Shown piece after piece: positions 1 through 9,100 of a stretch of 64,000 nt of DNA; the stretch's first letter is position 1; every line of letters starts with the position of its first letter. Location of the stretch: the NCBI GenBank assembly GCA_046331245.1, contig JAXLRH010000004.1:124001-188000 (forward strand), written 5' to 3'. A program made the translations under genes and the position numbers. The notes under the pieces are model-generated. The model was given only the letters and a program-made list of their open reading frames with translations, did not search any database and was not told the origin of the DNA. Source of the stretch: SSF14 sp046331245 (GTDB lineage: Bacteria; Actinomycetota; Acidimicrobiia; Acidimicrobiales; Microtrichaceae).

Positions 1-575
1 CCGGGCCGTTCACCCCACTGCTCTTCCAAGGCGAGGAGTGGGGCGCGTCGTCGCCGTTCCAGTACTTCACCGACCACGCCGACCCCGAGCTGGGCACCGC
101 CGTCAGCGAGGGCCGGCCCCGCGAGTTCGAGCGCTTCGGCTGGGACCCCGAGTCGATCCCCGATCCGCAGGACCCGCAGACGTTCCGGCGGTCGATCCTC
201 GTCTGGTCGGAGCTCGACGAACCCGACCACCGCCGCATGCTCGAGTGGTATCGCGCCCTCCTCGACCTACGACGTCGCCTGCCCGACCTCGCCGATCCGA
301 CGCCCGAGTCGGTCGAGGTCTCGGTCGACCACGAGGCCGAGGCGCTCGTCGTCGCACGAGGCCGCACGCGGGTGCTCGTGAACCTCGGGCCGCAGCCGTT
401 CGGGGTGCCGTTGCTCCCGGGCGAGTCGGTGCTGCTGTGCTCCGAGGACTCTCCGGCGTCCGACGGCACGCAGGTCGACGTGCCGCCCGACTCCGTCGTC
501 GTGGTCAGCGGCGCTCGCCGCGTTGCAGCAGCAGGAGCGACCGGTCCTGCAGCACGACCGTTCCCTCCTCGTTGA
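1..575 (+). CDS. treZ: Malto-oligosyltrehalose trehalohydrolase, 3' end only
   Basis: Only the C-terminal ~190 residues are in the window; the reading frame enters from the left edge. TreZ releases trehalose from maltooligosyl-trehalose made by TreY. The segment LLFQGEEWGASSPFQYFTDH near the left edge is the family's characteristic block after the GH13 barrel, followed by a beta-sandwich tail with the VLVNLGPQPF pattern. The usual end of the family would fall near VVVVSG; here translation continues about 16 residues (ARRVAAAGATG...) into sequence that is also the antisense of glgX. The partner treY lies 11 kb away on the other strand. Function is secure; the 3' extension is odd. Confidence 0.93.
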   Translation, partial: GPFTPLLFQGEEWGASSPFQYFTDHADPELGTAVSEGRPREFERFGWDPESIPDPQDPQTFRRSILVWSELDEPDHRRMLEWYRALLDLRRRLPDLADPTPESVEVSVDHEAEALVVARGRTRVLVNLGPQPFGVPLLPGESVLLCSEDSPASDGTQVDVPPDSVVVVSGARRVAAAGATGPAARPFPPR

Positions 576-2574
576 TCTGCGGCGTGTCCTCGAGCTCGCT
601 GCTCGTGAGCACCGCGTGCCACCGGCGATCGGTCTTCGGCAGGGTGAACTCGACGGCCTCGTGGTGGGCGTTGATGAGGAGCACGAAGCGGTCTGCGCTG
701 GTCTCGCCGTCGGCATCCTCGATGTGCCGCCCGTCGATCGACATCGCGAGCGTGTTGGTGGCCGCGTTCACCCAGTCGTCCGCGCCCATCTCCTGCCCGT
801 CGGGCCGGTAGAGGGTCATCTGCGCGACGCCCCCCTCGGGGCCACGCAGGTAGTTGCGAGGGCGCAGGCCCGGCTGGGCGCGTCGCAGTGCGATGGCGGT
901 CTTCGTGAACGACAAGAGGTGCTCGTCGGCGTGCTCCCAGTCGTACCAGGACAGCTCGTCGTCGTGGCAGTACGCGTTGTTGTTGCCCTGCTGCGTACGG
1001 CCGATCTCGTCGCCCCCCAGGATCATCGGGACGCCGGCCGACAGCAGGAGCGTGCCGAGCAGGTTGCGGCGCTGCCGGTCGCGCAAGGCGTTGACGTCGG
1101 GGTCGTCGGTCGGACCCTCCACACCGCAGTTCCACGACCGGTTGTCGGTCTCGCCGTCGTTGTTGTCCTCGCCGTTCGCCTCGTTGTGCTTCTCGTTGTA
1201 CGCCGTGAGGTCGGCCAGCGTGAAGCCGTCGTGCGCCGTCACGAAGTTGACGCTGGCGGTGGGGGACCGGCGGTTCGAGGAGTAGATGTCACCGCTGCCG
1301 GTGAGGCGGAGCGCGAGGTCGCCGATGGTGCCGGGCTGCGCACGCCAGAAGTCACGCACGTCGTCGCGATACCGCCCGTTCCACTCCGACCAGCGGGCCG
1401 GGAACCCGCCCACCTGGTAGCCGGCGGTGTCCCACGGTTCGGCGATCATCTTGACGGGCGCGAGCACCGGGTCCTGGTGCACCAGGTCGAGGAACGCGCT
1501 GTGGATGTCGACGTCGCCGGCCTGGCGGGTAAGCGCCGTCGCGAGGTCGAAGCGGAATCCGTCGACGTGCATGTCGGTCACCCAGTAGCGGAGCGAGTCG
1601 AGGATCAACCGCAGCGCCGCCGGATGCCCCACGTTGAGGCTGTTGCCGGTGCCCGTCGTGTCGAAGTAGTGCTCCGGGTCGTCGTCGACGAGGCGGTAGT
1701 ACGCAGGGTTGTCGATGCCCTTCATCGACAGCGTCGGTCCCAGGTGATTCCCCTCCGCCGTGTGGTTGAAGACGACGTCCATGATCACCTCCAGCCCCGC
1801 CGCGTGGAGCGCCTTCACCATCTCCTTGAACTCGACGACCTGGCCTCCGCCGGTGCCGGCCTCGGCGTATCCGCCGTGCGGAGCGAGGAACCCGATGCTG
1901 TTGTATCCCCAGTAGTTGCGCAGACCGCGCTCGAGGAGGTGTGAGTCCTGCACGAACTGGTGCACGGGGAGCAGCTCGACCGCCGTGATGCCGAGGTCGG
2001 TGAGGTACTGGATCGCCGCGGGGTGGGCGAGACCGGCGTAGGTGCCGCGGATCTCCTCGGGGATGTCCGGGTGCGTCTTCGTGAAGCCCTTGACGTGCGT
2101 CTCGTACACGATCGTCTCGTCGAGCCGTGTGTCGGGCGGCGCGTCGGAGCCCCAGTCGAAGTCGCGGGCCGTCACGATGCAACGCGGCATCGACGCCGCC
2201 GAGTCCGCGTCGTTGCACGCCGACGGGTCGTCGAAGCGGTGCCCGAACACCTCCTCGCCCCACCGGACCTCGCCCTCGATCGCCGTGGCGTGGGGGTCGA
2301 GCAGGAGCTTGGCCGCGTTGCAGCGACGACCCGCCGCCGGGTCCCACGGACCGTGGACCCGCAGCCCGTAGCGCTGGCCGGGCCGCACCTCGGGGAGCAA
2401 GCCGTGCCAGATGTGCGCGGTCCGCTGCGGGAGCTCGACGCGGGTCTCGTTGCCCTCGTCGTCGAAGAGGCACACCTCGACCGCGTCGGCGATCTCCGAG
2501 GAGACGGCGAAGTTCGTACCGTCGCTCGTGGGGGTGGCACCGAGCGGATAGGGCTGACCGGGGGATGCGAGCAT
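505..2574 (-). CDS. glgX: Glycogen debranching enzyme GlgX
   Basis: Predicted 689-residue cytoplasmic isoamylase-type GH13 enzyme that hydrolyses alpha-1,6 branches of glycogen trimmed by phosphorylase. An N-terminal CBM48 module (MLASPGQPYPLGATPTSDGTNF...) precedes the barrel. The nucleophile is D343 in HVDGFRFD and the acid/base is E379 in KMIAEPWD; VVFNHTAEG and FVTAHDGF are further GH13 motifs. Length and residue spacing match E. coli GlgX closely. The ATG was chosen because the CBM48 begins right after it; the frame stays open upstream but that part is unlike any protein. It is convergent with treZ, and their 3' ends overlap by 71 bp. Confidence 0.95.
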   Translation of the reverse strand: MLASPGQPYPLGATPTSDGTNFAVSSEIADAVEVCLFDDEGNETRVELPQRTAHIWHGLLPEVRPGQRYGLRVHGPWDPAAGRRCNAAKLLLDPHATAIEGEVRWGEEVFGHRFDDPSACNDADSAASMPRCIVTARDFDWGSDAPPDTRLDETIVYETHVKGFTKTHPDIPEEIRGTYAGLAHPAAIQYLTDLGITAVELLPVHQFVQDSHLLERGLRNYWGYNSIGFLAPHGGYAEAGTGGGQVVEFKEMVKALHAAGLEVIMDVVFNHTAEGNHLGPTLSMKGIDNPAYYRLVDDDPEHYFDTTGTGNSLNVGHPAALRLILDSLRYWVTDMHVDGFRFDLATALTRQAGDVDIHSAFLDLVHQDPVLAPVKMIAEPWDTAGYQVGGFPARWSEWNGRYRDDVRDFWRAQPGTIGDLALRLTGSGDIYSSNRRSPTASVNFVTAHDGFTLADLTAYNEKHNEANGEDNNDGETDNRSWNCGVEGPTDDPDVNALRDRQRRNLLGTLLLSAGVPMILGGDEIGRTQQGNNNAYCHDDELSWYDWEHADEHLLSFTKTAIALRRAQPGLRPRNYLRGPEGGVAQMTLYRPDGQEMGADDWVNAATNTLAMSIDGRHIEDADGETSADRFVLLINAHHEAVEFTLPKTDRRWHAVLTSSELEDTPQINEEGTVVLQDRSLLLLQRGERR

Positions 2575-2663
2575 CGCCCCGGCTACCCGAATCCGGCCTC
2601 GCCTATCCGGGCCGGCGGTGTGACGTGTGGTCTTCCGGCAGTCGAGTTGGGGTAACCGCCGGC

Positions 2664-3152
2664 ATGTTCGATGAAACGATCCATGCCATCCACGACGACG
2701 ACGATGACGACGTCGTCGAAGCCATCGGCAAGGCGAGTGAGGCCCTCGAATGCGTCGAGCGGGCTCGCGGCCACCTCTACGAGTTCCACCAGCTGATGGG
2801 CCACGCCGACTTCCTGTTCGGCGACGCCGTCGACCTCCTGCGGAAGGCGGGCCTCGCGGCCGACGCCGAGCGGTTCGACACCGAGATCGTCGGGCACAAC
2901 GTGCTCGACGGCCGGTGGTCGTTCCAGATCGTCGACGAGTTCGACGCCCTCTACTGGGAGCACCTCCGCTCCCGTGTCCGGCAGCTCGAGCTGGACCACC
3001 TCGGCGGGCGCAAGCACGTGTTCGAGGCGACCCTGAAGGAGCAGCGTCGTACGGCGGGGCGTCCCGGCCACGAGGCCCGGCCCGCCGCCACGCACGCGGC
3101 CGACGGCGACCCCGATCCGACCCCGGACGGCGACCCGGACCTCGGGCGATGA
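2664..3152 (+). CDS. Conserved-looking hypothetical protein, helical, acidic N-terminus
   Basis: A 162-residue protein I do not recognise. It opens with a run of aspartates (HDDDDDD), continues as a helical core of about 110 residues (ECVERARGHLYEFHQLMGHADFLFGDAVDLLRKAG) containing several His and Asp/Glu residues, and ends in a low-complexity tail with DPDPTPDGDPD. No signal peptide or membrane segment is visible. Its TGA overlaps the ATG of the next gene (ATGA), so it is probably translated together with the HAD phosphatase. It is divergent from glgX across 89 bp. The core resembles actinobacterial small helical proteins, but no function should be assigned. Confidence 0.7.
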   Translation: MFDETIHAIHDDDDDDVVEAIGKASEALECVERARGHLYEFHQLMGHADFLFGDAVDLLRKAGLAADAERFDTEIVGHNVLDGRWSFQIVDEFDALYWEHLRSRVRQLELDHLGGRKHVFEATLKEQRRTAGRPGHEARPAATHAADGDPDPTPDGDPDLGR

Positions 3153-3823
3153 GCGGCGACGTGGCGGGTGTGCTGCTCGACGTCGACGGCACGCTCGTCG
3201 ACACCAACTACCTCCACACGCTCGCGTGGGCGCGAGCCCTCGGCGACCTCGGCGAGTGGGCGCCGATGCACGCCATCCACCGACTCGTCGGGATGGGAGG
3301 CGATCAGCTCGTGCCCGAGCTCCTCGGCCGCACCATCGACGAGGCGACGGACGCGTGGAGGCGCCGGTACGACGAGCTCGTCGACGAGGCGCGACCCTTC
3401 CCCGGCGCGACCGCCCTGATCCGCCGCCTCCGCCGTCTCGGCGTGCACGTCGTGCTGGCCACGTCGTCGCCGGCCGACCTGCTCGATCGGTCGATCGACC
3501 TCCTCGACGTCCGGGACGACCTCTGCGGCTGGACGTCCTCGGACGACGTCGACTCGTCCAAGCCCGATCCGGCGGTGTTCGAGGCCGGCCTGCGCGCCGG
3601 GAACCTCGACCGCGAGCGCGCGATCGCCGTCGGCGACAGCATCTGGGACGTCCGGTCGGCACGGGCCGCCGGCATCGGATGCATCGGTCTCGAGTCGGGC
3701 GGGTTCAGTCGCCACGAGCTCGCCGAGGACGGCGCCATCGCGGTCTACCGGAACGCCGAGGAGCTCCTGCAGCAGGTGCTCACGAGCCCGATCGGTCGCT
3801 TCGCACACACCGGGAGGGCGTGA
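3149..3823 (+). CDS. HAD-superfamily phosphatase (phosphoglycolate/beta-PGM type)
   Basis: A 224-residue cytoplasmic hydrolase. Motif I is LLDVDGTLVDT with nucleophile D11 and acid D13, motif II is LATSS near residue 107, motif III is the lysine in SSKPDP, and motif IV is VGDSIWDV. The alpha-helical cap between motifs I and II is of the C1 type found in phosphoglycolate phosphatase and beta-phosphoglucomutase. Substrate is unknown; the sugar-metabolism neighbourhood makes a sugar phosphate plausible, by inference only. The start overlaps the stop of the preceding gene, and a perfect 16-bp GC palindrome follows the stop codon. Confidence 0.9.
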   Translation: MSGDVAGVLLDVDGTLVDTNYLHTLAWARALGDLGEWAPMHAIHRLVGMGGDQLVPELLGRTIDEATDAWRRRYDELVDEARPFPGATALIRRLRRLGVHVVLATSSPADLLDRSIDLLDVRDDLCGWTSSDDVDSSKPDPAVFEAGLRAGNLDRERAIAVGDSIWDVRSARAAGIGCIGLESGGFSRHELAEDGAIAVYRNAEELLQQVLTSPIGRFAHTGRA

Positions 3824-3834
3824 GTCGAACGCGG

Positions 3835-3850
3835 CCCCCCGATCGGGGGG
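3835..3850. terminator. Perfect 16-bp palindrome, probable terminator
   Basis: CCCCCCGATCGGGGGG lies 12 nt after the HAD stop and is followed by GTTGGGG rather than a T-run. It separates the HAD gene from the glgE operon. The dyad is seen directly; termination is inferred. Confidence 0.5.
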
Positions 3851-3873
3851 TTGGGGCGCATGTCGGAGCGGCC

Positions 3874-3904
3874 CGATACTCGGATCGCCGTCGATCGGGT
3901 ATCG
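3874..3904. promoter_or_regulatory. Imperfect inverted repeat over the likely glgE-operon promoter
   Basis: Left arm CGATACTCGGATCG and right arm CGATCGGGTATCG (reverse complement CGATACCCGATCG) face each other around a 4-nt spacer with one mismatch and one extra base. The right arm covers TATCGC, which sits 7 nt before the GTG start of the CBM48-like gene and fits a -10 box of a leaderless promoter. An operator for a repressor of the alpha-glucan operon is plausible. Confidence 0.4.
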
Positions 3905-3912
3905 CCAGAGCC

Positions 3913-4209
3913 GTGATACGACGAACCCGCACCCCCGGCTCGAACAACGTCAAGGTCTCCTTCTCCCTGTCCCTCGAGGACGCGCCCGGCGCCGTCTCGG
4001 TGGTGGGCGACTTCAACGACTGGACGCCCACCGTCCACCCGATGCGCAAGCGCACCAACGGCACCCGGTCGGCGGTCGTCGAACTGCCCGCAGGCGAGCC
4101 CGTGCAGTTCAAGTACCTCGGCGAGGACGGGCAGTGGTTCACCGACCCGGATGCCGACGGCTATTCGGTCAACGAGTGGGGCGAGCTCAACGCTCGCATC
4201 GACCTATGA
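3913..4209 (+). CDS. Free-standing CBM48 / AMPK-type glycogen-binding domain protein
   Basis: A 98-residue protein made of little more than one E-set carbohydrate-binding domain. VSVVGDFNDWTPTVHPM and PVQFKYLGEDGQWFTDPDADGYSVNEWGELN are the two hallmark blocks of the isoamylase-N/AMPK glycogen-binding fold, including the GDFNDW tryptophan and the FKY strand. There is no catalytic domain and no signal peptide. The GTG start was chosen because no other start gives the whole domain; it has no Shine-Dalgarno sequence. The stop overlaps the ATG of glgE (ATGA), so production should be coupled to GlgE. A glucan-targeting or regulatory partner of the operon enzymes is inferred. Confidence 0.85.
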   Translation: MIRRTRTPGSNNVKVSFSLSLEDAPGAVSVVGDFNDWTPTVHPMRKRTNGTRSAVVELPAGEPVQFKYLGEDGQWFTDPDADGYSVNEWGELNARIDL

Positions 4210-6164
4210 CGGTCGCGACCGGCGCCGGCGCGCCCACCCACCACCAGGCCCCCTCCCGCCCGGTCGTCGACGTCGTCCATCCCGTGGTGGACGAGGGCCG
4301 GTACCTCGCCGCTGCGTCGACGGTCGAGCCGGTGATCGTCGAGGCCGACGTGTTCGCCGACGGCCACGGCCGGCTCGGCGCGATGGTGATGTTCCGGCAC
4401 GAGCGGACCGGCCGTCAGGTGTTCGGCCAGATGACCGAAGGCACGAACGACCGGTGGCGCGCCGAGGTGCGATTGCCCGACCTCGGGCGTTGGACCTTCG
4501 TGGTGTGCGCGTGGATCGACGAGTGGGAGTACTGGCGACGGTCGTTCATCTCCCGGCAGGCGGCCGACCTCGACCTGCGCTCCGACCTCCTCGACGGCGC
4601 GGACCTGCTTCGTCGCGCACTCGACGGCACCGATCACCTGGGCGACCGTCCGCTGCTCGAGCGGTCGCTGCGCGAGATCGAGCGCGCCGATGCCTCGGTC
4701 GCGCAGGACGATCTCGTCGCCGCGGCGATGGCACGGTGGGCGGCGACGCGTCCGGGCACGACGACCAGCCCGGAGTTCGGCGTGGAGGTCGCCCGTGAGC
4801 GGGCCGTCACCAGCTCCTGGTACGAGCTGTTCCCGCGCTCCGTCGAGCGACCAGCGATCGGCCACGGCACCTTCGCCGAGCTGGAGGATCGACTGCCGCA
4901 CATCGCCGAGTTGGGCTTCGACGTGGTCTACCTGCCCCCGATCCATCCCATCGGGTTCACCGCCCGCAAGGGCCGCAACAACTCGCTGACCGCGACGCCC
5001 GACGACCCCGGCAGCCCCTGGGCCATCGGCAGCAGCGCGGGCGGGCACACGGCGGTGCACCCCGAGCTCGGGACGCTCGACGACTTCGACTCGGTCGTGC
5101 GCCGAGCCCGTGAGCTGGGGCTCGAGATCGCGCTCGACCTCGCGTACCAGTGCTCGCCGGACCACCCCTGGGTGGCCGAGCACCCGTCGTGGTTCCGCCA
5201 TCGCGCCGACGGCTCGATCCGCACGGCCGAGAACCCCCCGAAGCGCTACGAGGACATTTTCCCCATCGACTTCACCTGCGACGACTGGGAGGCGCTGTGG
5301 GACGCGCTCGCCGGCGTCGTGCGCCACTGGATGGCCCACGGGGTGCGCATCTTCCGCGTGGACAACCCCCACACCAAGCCGTTCGCGTTCTGGGAGTGGC
5401 TCATCGGTGACATCCGCTCGACCGACCCCGACGTGATCTTCCTCGCCGAGGCGTTCACGCGACCTCGGGTGCTCGAGCGCCTCGCCAAGATCGGGTTCGA
5501 CCAGAGCTACGGCTACTTCACCTGGAAGCGGAGCGGGTGGGAGCTGCGTGAGTACTTCGAGGACGCCAGCGAGCGCACGTCGGACTTCCTCCGCATCAAC
5601 GTCTGGCCCAACACGCCCGACATCCTCACCGACCAGCTGCAGACCGGCGGCCGTGCCATGTTCGAGACGCGCGCCGTGCTGGCCGCGACGCTGTCCGCCA
5701 ACTGGGGCGTGTACGGCCCCACGTTCGAGCTGCTCGTCGGCGAGGCCGTGCGCCCCGGCAGCGAGGAGTACGAGCGGTCGGAGAAGTACGAGGTGCGCCA
5801 ATGGGACCTCGGCGGCGAGTCGATCGCGCCGCTGCTCCGCCAGCTGAACCGGATCCGCGCCACCCATCCCGCGCTGCGTTCGGACCGCGACCGCGTGTTC
5901 CACGACGCGGACGACCCCGAGCTCCTGTGCTGGTCGAAGGGTCGGGCCGACGACGCGGTGATCGTCGTCGTGAACGTCGCCGCCGACCGTCTGCGCTCGG
6001 GGATGGTGCACCTCGACCTCGACGCCCTCGGGCTCGACGACGACGTGGACTTCGACGTGCGCGACCTGCTCAACGGGAACGTCTACCGGTGGCACGGCGC
6101 GCACAACTACGTGGCGCTCGGTGTCGACGGGCCGCCGGCGCACGTGTTCGAGGTCGTCCGATGA
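4206..6164 (+). CDS. glgE: Alpha-1,4-glucan:maltose-1-phosphate maltosyltransferase GlgE
   Basis: A 652-residue GH13_3 enzyme that extends alpha-1,4-glucan using maltose-1-phosphate. An N-terminal beta-sandwich (VVDEGRYLAAASTVEPVIVEADVFADG) and helical insert precede the barrel. Seen motifs are LPPIHPIGFTARKGRNN, FRVDNPHTKPFAFWEW with nucleophile D386, and FLAEAFTRPRV with acid/base E415; the phosphate-binding block NPPKRYEDIFPIDF is also present. The length matches characterised actinobacterial GlgE. It overlaps both neighbours by 4 bp and is followed by the enzyme that supplies its substrate (maltokinase domain). Confidence 0.97.
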   Translation: MTVATGAGAPTHHQAPSRPVVDVVHPVVDEGRYLAAASTVEPVIVEADVFADGHGRLGAMVMFRHERTGRQVFGQMTEGTNDRWRAEVRLPDLGRWTFVVCAWIDEWEYWRRSFISRQAADLDLRSDLLDGADLLRRALDGTDHLGDRPLLERSLREIERADASVAQDDLVAAAMARWAATRPGTTTSPEFGVEVARERAVTSSWYELFPRSVERPAIGHGTFAELEDRLPHIAELGFDVVYLPPIHPIGFTARKGRNNSLTATPDDPGSPWAIGSSAGGHTAVHPELGTLDDFDSVVRRARELGLEIALDLAYQCSPDHPWVAEHPSWFRHRADGSIRTAENPPKRYEDIFPIDFTCDDWEALWDALAGVVRHWMAHGVRIFRVDNPHTKPFAFWEWLIGDIRSTDPDVIFLAEAFTRPRVLERLAKIGFDQSYGYFTWKRSGWELREYFEDASERTSDFLRINVWPNTPDILTDQLQTGGRAMFETRAVLAATLSANWGVYGPTFELLVGEAVRPGSEEYERSEKYEVRQWDLGGESIAPLLRQLNRIRATHPALRSDRDRVFHDADDPELLCWSKGRADDAVIVVVNVAADRLRSGMVHLDLDALGLDDDVDFDVRDLLNGNVYRWHGAHNYVALGVDGPPAHVFEVVR

Positions 6165-9100
6165 CCGCCGTGGTGGCGCGCCCGACCGCGGCGGTAGCAG
6201 TGGCGCGCGATCCGCGCCGGTCGGGCCTGTCCGACGACCCCGATTGGTACCGGAGTGGCGTCATCTACGAGATGCACGTCCGCGCGTTCTGCGACAGCAA
6301 CGCCGACGGCATCGGGGACTTCCCGGGGCTGACGTCACGGCTCGACTACATCGCCGACCTCGGCGTAACCGCGATCTGGCTGCTGCCCTTCTACCCGTCG
6401 CCGGGCCGGGACGACGGCTACGACATCGCCGACTACATGTCGGTGAACCCCGACTACGGCACCCTCTCCCAGTTCCGCCGGTTCCTGAAGGCCGCCCACG
6501 AGCGCGGCATCCGTGTGATCACCGAGCTCGTCGTCAACCACACCTCCGACCAGCACCCGTGGTTCCAGCGCGCCCGCTCCGCGCCCAAGGGGTCGCGCTG
6601 GCGCAGCTTCTACACGTGGACCGACGACTCGACCGACTTCGCCGACGCGCGCGTCATCTTCTCCGACACCGAGACGTCCAACTGGACCTGGGACCCGGTC
6701 GCCGAGCAGTACTACTGGCACCGGTTCTTCTCGCATCAGCCCGATCTCAACTACGACAACCCCGAGGTGCAGTCGGCGATCACCCGCGTCGTCGACTTCT
6801 GGCTCGGCATGGGCGTCGACGGCCTCCGGCTCGACGCCGTGCCCTACCTCTACCAACGGGAGGGCACCAACTGCGAGAACCTTCCCGAGACGCACGCGTT
6901 CCTCCGCCGGCTGCGCGCCCACGTCGATGCGGTGCACCCCGGCTCGATGCTCCTCGCCGAGGCGAACCAGTGGCCCGAGGACGCCGCCCAGTACTTCGGG
7001 CAGGGCGACGAGTGCCACATGAACTTCCACTTCCCGCTCATGCCGCGCATGTTCATGGCGCTGCAGATGGAGCACCGCACGCCCATCGTCGACATCCTCG
7101 AGCAGACGCCGGCGCTGCCGCCGGGCGCGCAGTGGGCGACGTTCCTCCGCAACCACGACGAGCTCACGCTCGAGATGGTGACCGACGAGGAGCGGGACTA
7201 CATGTACCGGATGTTCGCCCACGATCCGCAGATGCGGATCAACGTGGGCATCCGCCGACGGCTCGCGCCGCTGCTCGGAAACGACCGCCGGCGCATCGAG
7301 CTCCTCAACGCGATCCTGTACTCGCTGCCCGGCACACCCGTCCTCTACTACGGCGACGAGATCGGCCTCGGCGACAACGTGTACCTGGGCGACCGCGACG
7401 GTGTGCGCACGCCGATGCAGTGGAGCCCCGACCGCAACGCCGGGTTCTCGACGGCCAGTCCGCACCGCCTCTACCTGCCCCTCGTCGTCGAGCAGGGGTA
7501 CCACTACGAGAACGTCAACGTGGAGGCGCAGTCGGGCAACCCGAGCTCCCTGCTCTGGTGGATGAGCCAGCTCATCGCGCTGCGCAAGCAGCACACCGTG
7601 CTCGGCCGGGGCACGCTCGAGTTCCTCGACCCCGAGAACCAGCGGGTGCTGGCGCTGGTCCGCGAGCTGGACGGCGAACCGCCGTTCCTCGTCGTCGCGA
7701 ACCTCTCCCACCACGCGCAGCCGGTGGAGCTCGACCTCTCGGCGTACGCCGGTCGGCGCCCCCGGGAGGTGCTCGGCCACACGCCCTTCCCACCCATCGG
7801 CGAGCTGCCGTACTTCCTCACGCTCGCCCCGTACGGCTTCTACTGGTTCTCGCTGGAGAGCCTCGAGCCGGAGGGCGGCGCCGCCGACTCGTCCGCGCCG
7901 CAGATCGACCACGCGTGGCCCGAGCTGCTCACCGACGCGCCCGGCAAGCTGGACCGTGCCGTGGGTCGGTACATCCTCCACAGCCGGTGGTTCGCCGGCC
8001 GGAGCCGGGGGTTCCGCAATGCCCGCGTCGTCGGCGCGATCCCGCTGCGGGGGAGCGGCGCGCCCCACCTCCTGCTCGTCGACGTCGCCCACCTCGACGG
8101 CACGACCGACACCTATCACGTGCCCGTGATCCTGACCGAGGCCGCCCAGGGCTCCGGCAACGTGCTGGCCTGCCTGCGCGACGGGATGCTCGTGGACGCG
8201 ATGTCCACGGCGGAGGGCATCGCGGCGCTCGCCGACCTCACGACGCGGCGGCGCACCAGGGTGGGCGCCCGCGAGGTGGTCGGGCAGGCCGACCAACGGC
8301 TGCGACGAGCGCTCGCCGACGGCGTGACCGGTCGTCCCAGCGGCCGCGAGCAGACGAACAGCACGGCGTTCATCGGCGACGTCGGCGCGATGAAGCTGGT
8401 GCGCCGCTCGGAGCAGGGGACGAACCCCGAGCTCGAGGTCGGCCGGTTCCTGACCAGCAGGGTCGGCTTCGGTCACGCCCCGGCGGTGATCGGCTCGGTC
8501 GAGGCGGCGCGCAACGGCGACGACCTCAGCACCGTCGTCACCGTGACGGCGCTCGTGCCCCACGACGACGACGCCTGGACGGCGACCCTCCGCGAGCTCG
8601 ACCGCTTCTTCGAGCGCGCCATCGGCTCCGGCGTGCGGACGCCGCCCAACGCCGACCCCCTCGCCGCCGGCGAGATGCTCGGCATGACGCCGGAGGACGC
8701 GCGGCGCCTCGGCGCGGTCACGGCGGAGCTGCACCGCGCGCTGGCGTCGGGGCCCGACGTGGGGTTCGGCGCCGAACGACTCGGCCGCCACGACCGCCGC
8801 TCGCTGGCCCAGAGCGTGCGGAGCCAGGTCACCACCGCCAACGCCGCGCTGCGGCGATCCCGGCCGCTGGTCTCGCCCGACGACGACGAGCTGGCGAGGC
8901 GCGTGCTCGCCGACCAGAGCACCCTCACCTCGTATCTCTCGAGACTGACGGGCGACGAGGCGCTCGGCAGCCGGATCCGCGTGCACGGCGACCTCCACCT
9001 CGGGCAGATCCTCGTGGTCGGCGACCGGCACGTGTTCATCGACTTCGAGGGCGAGCCGGCCCGACCGATCAGCCAGCGACGCATCAAGCGATCACCGCTG

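Noticed and set aside
2575..3207. N-terminal extension of GlgX by about 210 residues
   Set aside because: The frame is open but the extension is Arg/Gly-rich, lies antisense to another gene, and the CBM48 starts right after the ATG at 2574.
6335..9031. An ~900-codon minus-strand frame opposite treS-mak
   Set aside because: Composition is typical of a GC-skewed shadow frame, and the plus-strand frame encodes a complete recognised enzyme.
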